Shown piece by piece: positions 60,555 to 64,000 of a DNA stretch of 64,000 nucleotides (the stretch's first letter is position 1; every line of letters begins with the position of its first letter). A model generated the notes under the pieces. That model searched no databases. It was not told the DNA's origin and saw nothing but the letters and a program-made list of their open reading frames with translations. Origin of the DNA: Bacillota bacterium. GTDB taxonomy: Bacteria; Bacillota; Clostridia; Christensenellales; Aristaeellaceae. Where the stretch lies: positions 62,001 through 126,000 of the forward strand of contig JAEZIN010000008.1 of assembly GCA_023436585.1 (NCBI GenBank), read 5' to 3'. The position numbers and the translations under genes were made by a program.

Positions 60555-61634
60555 TTAATTCTCGGATTCGAACTTCTTCATGAAATCCACCAGCTTTTGA
60601 ACGCCCTCCACCGGCATGGCATTGTAGATGCTGGCCCGCATGCCGCCCACGGAGCGGTGGCCCTTTAAGTTCACCAAGCCGTTCTTGGCTGCTTCCTTCA
60701 CGAATTTCTCATCTGTCTCATCGCTGCCGGTGACAAACGTCACGTTCATGCGGCTGCGGTACTTCTTTTGGGCAGTGGGCTTGAAGAGCTTGCTTTCATC
60801 CAGGTAATCATAGAGGATGGCGGCCTTTTCCATATTGAGCTTCTCCATGGCCGGCACGCCGCCCAGGCCCTTGAGCCATTCAAAGCCCAGCTTGGCAAGG
60901 TAGATTCCGAAGGTGTTGGGGGTGTTGTACATACTGCCTGCCTTGGCCTGCACATCCCAATCCATAAGCTTGGGACACAGGGGATGCGCCCGGCCCAAAA
61001 GGTCCTTCCTCACAATGAGCAGGCACAGGCCGCTGGGGCCGATGTTCTTTTGGGCGCCTGCGTATATCACACCGAATTTGGCGATATCGAAAGGTTCACT
61101 TAAAATATTGCTGCTTGCGTCGGCAACAAGCGGTACGCTGCCTGTGTCGGGCAGGGTGACATACCGGGTACCATAGATGGTATTGTTGGTGGTGATGTGG
61201 CAGTAATCCGCCTGCGGATCAAAATTCGCGGCAGAGAAGTCGGGAACGTAGGTGTAATTGTCGGCCCGGCTGGAGGCCGCGATGTTCACCTTGCCGTAAC
61301 GGGCAGCTTCCTCCGCCGCCAGATGGGCAAAGTTGCCGCTGTCGATATAATCCGCCTTGTTGCTGCCGGTCATTAAATTCAGCGGAACGGCGGAAAACTG
61401 CTGGGTCGCGCCGCCATGCAGGAACAATACCTCATAATTGTCCGGAATCGCCATGATATCCCGCAAAAGAGTTACCGCCGCGTCATAGATATCCAGATAC
61501 ATTTTGCTGCGGTGGCTCATTTCCATCACGGACATGCCGCTGGAACCGTACGCCAGCAGTTCCTGCTGGGCACGCTCCAAAACAGGCAGCGGCAGCATGG
61601 CGGGTCCCGGAGAAAAGTTGTACACACGTTCCAT
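60555..61634 (-). CDS. serC: Phosphoserine aminotransferase
   Basis: 359 aa, second step of serine synthesis, a PLP enzyme. YNFSPGPAMLP at the start, VADASSNILSEPFDIAKFGV before the PLP lysine region YAGAQKNIGPSG, and RSVGGMRASIYNAMP near the end are diagnostic. GGAAGGAG lies 7 nt before the ATG at 61634. Confidence 0.95.
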   Translation of the reverse strand: MERVYNFSPGPAMLPLPVLERAQQELLAYGSSGMSVMEMSHRSKMYLDIYDAAVTLLRDIMAIPDNYEVLFLHGGATQQFSAVPLNLMTGSNKADYIDSGNFAHLAAEEAARYGKVNIAASSRADNYTYVPDFSAANFDPQADYCHITTNNTIYGTRYVTLPDTGSVPLVADASSNILSEPFDIAKFGVIYAGAQKNIGPSGLCLLIVRKDLLGRAHPLCPKLMDWDVQAKAGSMYNTPNTFGIYLAKLGFEWLKGLGGVPAMEKLNMEKAAILYDYLDESKLFKPTAQKKYRSRMNVTFVTGSDETDEKFVKEAAKNGLVNLKGHRSVGGMRASIYNAMPVEGVQKLVDFMKKFESEN

Positions 61635-61742
61635 AATACTTCTCCTTCCATCCTTCAAGCTCATGATATGGCTGATTCAAATCCCCATTGATTTGAGTGG
61701 GACATTTTTCGCCCTGCGGGTAGAAAGTGAACCAATAGCCAT

Positions 61743-61771
61743 ATTATGATGTTTGAGAAAGCAAATTGCAA
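61743..61771 (-). promoter_or_regulatory. Promoter of serC-serA
   Basis: Minus strand: TTGCAA, 17-bp spacer, CATAAT, about 105 nt upstream of serC. No T-box or other known riboswitch is seen in the leader. Confidence 0.5.
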
Positions 61772-61826
61772 GAGGCAAACAGAGAAAAAACAATTCGCGC
61801 TGCATATACACGCAGTCTATTCAGCC

Positions 61827-61855
61827 TTGACAGGCGAAATATGCTGTGCTATTCT
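61827..61855 (+). promoter_or_regulatory. Promoter of the amylase-family gene
   Basis: TTGACA, 17-bp spacer, TATTCT. Confidence 0.75.
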
Positions 61856-61922
61856 ATGCGCAAACGATTGCATATCGTCGGGACGTGATACAGTGCTCAT
61901 CGCGTCTTCAAGGAGGAATATC

Positions 61923-63689
61923 ATGCGCTCCATGAACCTGGCGGCCATTTACCATCAGCCTTGGCTGGAATACCGCCACGCGCTGCCGGATGGTCGGGTT
62001 TGCATCCGCATCCGCACCGGGCGGGAGGATTGGGAAGAAGCTCAATTATGGGCCGCCGAGATGTATGGGCACGGTCCTTCCATGACGCGGGCAAAAAAGC
62101 TGCCCATGGAAAGAATGTGGCGGGATGAAAACCACGATTGGTTTGAGTGCGTCTTCCTGCCCACGGATCCGCGCATACATTATGTCTTTTGCCTGATACG
62201 GGAAGGCTTTTCCCTGCTGATAGACCAGGATGGCATGTACCCTGCCGCCCTCAGGGAACCGGAGGATATGGCCTGCTTTCCGTTTGCCTTCGCCTATCCG
62301 GAGCCTTTGAAACCGGAATGGACCCAAGGCGCGGTGGGCTATCAAATCTTCCCGGACCGTTTCCGCCGTGCGCCGGCCTCCGGAGCAAGCAGTCAGGCGG
62401 TTGAGCCCTGGGACTCCATAAGGTACGCCAACGAATTCCGCTTTGGCGGGAACCTGAAGGGCATCCGTCAGGCCATCCCCTACCTGAAGGAGCTGGGGAT
62501 CGGCGTGGTGTACATGACGCCCATCTTTTTGAGCAATACATCCCACCGGTACAATACGTTCGACTATTATACGGTGGACCCGCTGCTGGGCACGCTGAAG
62601 GAACTGCGGTCCCTTTCGGATGACCTGCACGCCGCCGGCATCCGCATCGTGCTGGACGGGGTGTTCAACCATTCCGGCACACAGTTTAAACCGTTTGTGG
62701 ACGCTGTGCAGAAGAGATCGGACAGCGCGTATTACGATTGGTTCTTCTTTGACAAGGAAAAGTACGCCTGCGGTTACGCCACCTTTGCCCACACGCCGGA
62801 TATGCCCAAGCTGAACCTGCAAAACGAGTCCGCGGCGGCGTACTTTATACAGGTGGGCCGCTACTGGCTGAAGCAGGCCCACGTGGACGGCTGGCGGCTG
62901 GATGTGTCGCCGGAGGTGTGGCCGGATTTCTGGCGGCAGTTTCGAAAGGCGATGCTGGATGAAAACCCGGATGCCATTTTGGTGGCCGAGTGCTGGGATG
63001 ATTCCCGCCAATGGGTCACCCAGGGCGACATGTTCGACAGCACCATGCATTATGTGCTGTCCCGTGCCATGTGGCTGTTTTTTGCAGAAAGGCGGATCAG
63101 CCTCCCAGCGTTTGACGCCCGGGTCAACAGGGCCATGACGCTTTATCCGCACGCCATACAGAATATATTGTGGAACTTTCTGGGGAGCCATGATACGCAA
63201 AGATTCCTGACCCGCGCGGGGGGCAATGAATACCGCCTGCGGATGGCGGTATTCTTCCAAATGACGCACCCTGGCGTGCCCATTGTGTACTATGGGGATG
63301 AACTGGGACTCACAGGCGGACCGGACCCCGACTGCCGCCGGCCCATGCCCTGGGAGAAGGCGGAAGGGAATGCGCTGCTAAAGTGCTACAAGCAGCTCAT
63401 ACAGCTTCGCAACGGCAGCGACGCGCTGCGCCGCGGGACCTTCAAGACATGGCATACAGGAGCAAACGGACTGTACGCCTACCTGCGTAAAAGTGACAAG
63501 CAGGAGGCGCTGGTGGTCCTGAATACGGCCGATACGCCCGTGGACAGCACGCTGCCCCTGCCGGAAGGCTTTCTAGTCAAGGAATCGTGGATGGATCAGT
63601 TAAGCGGGGAGACGCTGCCCGTCTTGGGCGGAGCAGTCCGCGCACAGCTCACCCCCGGCACGGGTTATGTGATATTGAGGGACGTATAA
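61923..63689 (+). CDS. Alpha-amylase family hydrolase (cyclomaltodextrinase / neopullulanase-like)
   Basis: 588 aa, GH13. An N-terminal beta-sandwich (about 1-125) precedes the catalytic barrel: DGVFNHSG, WRLDVSPEV (nucleophile Asp), ILVAECWDD (acid Glu) and FLGSHDTQR. The last motif is the GH13_20-type variant of NHD. No signal peptide, so it degrades imported maltodextrins in the cytosol. AAGGAGG precedes the ATG at 61923; the frame is open from 61746. Confidence 0.9.
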   Translation: MRSMNLAAIYHQPWLEYRHALPDGRVCIRIRTGREDWEEAQLWAAEMYGHGPSMTRAKKLPMERMWRDENHDWFECVFLPTDPRIHYVFCLIREGFSLLIDQDGMYPAALREPEDMACFPFAFAYPEPLKPEWTQGAVGYQIFPDRFRRAPASGASSQAVEPWDSIRYANEFRFGGNLKGIRQAIPYLKELGIGVVYMTPIFLSNTSHRYNTFDYYTVDPLLGTLKELRSLSDDLHAAGIRIVLDGVFNHSGTQFKPFVDAVQKRSDSAYYDWFFFDKEKYACGYATFAHTPDMPKLNLQNESAAAYFIQVGRYWLKQAHVDGWRLDVSPEVWPDFWRQFRKAMLDENPDAILVAECWDDSRQWVTQGDMFDSTMHYVLSRAMWLFFAERRISLPAFDARVNRAMTLYPHAIQNILWNFLGSHDTQRFLTRAGGNEYRLRMAVFFQMTHPGVPIVYYGDELGLTGGPDPDCRRPMPWEKAEGNALLKCYKQLIQLRNGSDALRRGTFKTWHTGANGLYAYLRKSDKQEALVVLNTADTPVDSTLPLPEGFLVKESWMDQLSGETLPVLGGAVRAQLTPGTGYVILRDV

Positions 63690-63696
63690 ATAAAAG

Positions 63697-63725
63697 CGGC
63701 GGGAGAATTTCTCCCGCCGTTTATC
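63697..63725. terminator. Bidirectional terminator between amylase gene and pyrG
   Basis: CGGCGGGAGAA/TTCTCCCGCCG stem flanked by A-rich and T-rich ends between converging genes. Confidence 0.82.
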
Positions 63726-63738
63726 ACGTATATGGCTT

Positions 63739-64000
63739 TTACTTCTTCCCGGCGATCTCAAGGGCCGCGCCGACGAAATCCCGGAAAAGGGGATGCGGCC
63801 TGTTGGGCCGGCTTTTCAGCTCCGGATGGAACTGCACGCCCACAAACCAGGGATGATCGGCAATCTCCACGATTTCCACCAGGTTCCGTTCCGGATTGCG
63901 CCCGGCAACGCGCATGCCCGCCGCCTCAAACCGGTCCAGATAGTCGTTGTTGAACTCGTAGCGGTGGCGGTGGCGCTCCCAAATCTCCTGGGTGTCGTAG
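63739..64000 (-). CDS. pyrG: CTP synthase, C-terminal part
   Basis: The last 86 codons of a gene that runs off the window. WERHRHRYEFNNDYLDRFEA and the catalytic His/Glu of the glutaminase triad in FVGVQFHPELKSRPNRPHPL identify the amidotransferase end of CTP synthase, which converts UTP to CTP. Stop at 63739-63741. Confidence 0.93.
   Translation of the reverse strand, partial: YDTQEIWERHRHRYEFNNDYLDRFEAAGMRVAGRNPERNLVEIVEIADHPWFVGVQFHPELKSRPNRPHPLFRDFVGAALEIAGKK

Noticed and set aside
61635..61742. T-box or serine riboswitch before serC
   Set aside because: No T-box motif, specifier stem or terminator was found; only a short CAAATC/GATTTG hairpin.

Overview
The window looks like chromosome of an endospore-forming, strictly anaerobic member of the Clostridia with moderately high G+C. 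Spore-surface genes (a giant collagen-like protein, a CgeB-like glycosyltransferase, cotJA-cotJB-cotJC, a CBO0543-type gene), a one-chain pyruvate:ferredoxin oxidoreductase, a sodium-pump decarboxylase beta/gamma pair and Gram-positive Shine-Dalgarno sequences with frequent TTG/GTG starts point there. Genus cannot be fixed from the sequence. I saw no tRNA, rRNA, CRISPR array, transposase or integrase.

Layout. 1-6.7 kb, minus strand: spore-surface block of a 1054-aa collagen-like protein preceded by a sigma-K-type promoter, a GT-A-like transferase, a UDP-GlcNAc 4,6-dehydratase (FnlA/CapE type) and a CgeB-like transferase, probably the protein and its sugar decoration. 6.8-8.6 kb: an SDR enzyme divergent from its TetR-type regulator. 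8.7-12.7 kb: replication/translation operon yybS-like, rplI, dnaB, yhaM-like. 12.8-16.6 kb: lipoprotein, MFS-like/acyltransferase fusion, frameshifted CBO0543-type gene. 16.5-19.1 kb: azlCD branched-chain amino acid exporter and an M20 peptidase homologue with altered catalytic residues. 19.3-26.8 kb: pfkA, then polA, coaE, lytic transglycosylase and a peptide-binding protein on the minus strand. 26.9-32.5 kb: ferritin-like protein, small RHH-like protein, secreted peptidoglycan-binding protein, orphan holin, zinc-ribbon membrane protein, cca. 32.6-36.7 kb: iron/AEP-type ABC importer. 37-39 kb: ECF sigma factor with its own ECF-type promoter and a membrane partner. 39-41.4 kb: flavodoxin/FMN-binding pair and the cotJ operon. 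41.7-47.5 kb: an epimerase-like/membrane/coiled-coil fusion divergent from PFOR. 47.7-50.5 kb: CNNM/CorC-type protein with an attenuator-like leader, a secreted DUF4352-like protein and a 42-aa membrane peptide. 50.7-56.7 kb: oadB-oadG, small stress/membrane proteins, a PadR-HAAS module, free-methionine-sulfoxide reductase. 56.8-64 kb: AraM-type glycerol-1-phosphate dehydrogenase, LCP protein, serC-serA, a cyclomaltodextrinase-like amylase and the 3' end of pyrG.

The most unusual signal is non-coding. Three copies of a roughly 170-250 nt element sit directly behind stop codons (after the M20 gene, the ABC binding-protein gene and cotJC), always in the transcribed orientation. Each folds into five consecutive hairpins. 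Between copies the stem sequences differ by paired, compensatory changes, while a single-stranded TAAGGAA motif is unchanged. Simpler stop-adjacent hairpins follow serC, the ABC permease gene and polA, and other dispersed intergenic repeats occur at four places.
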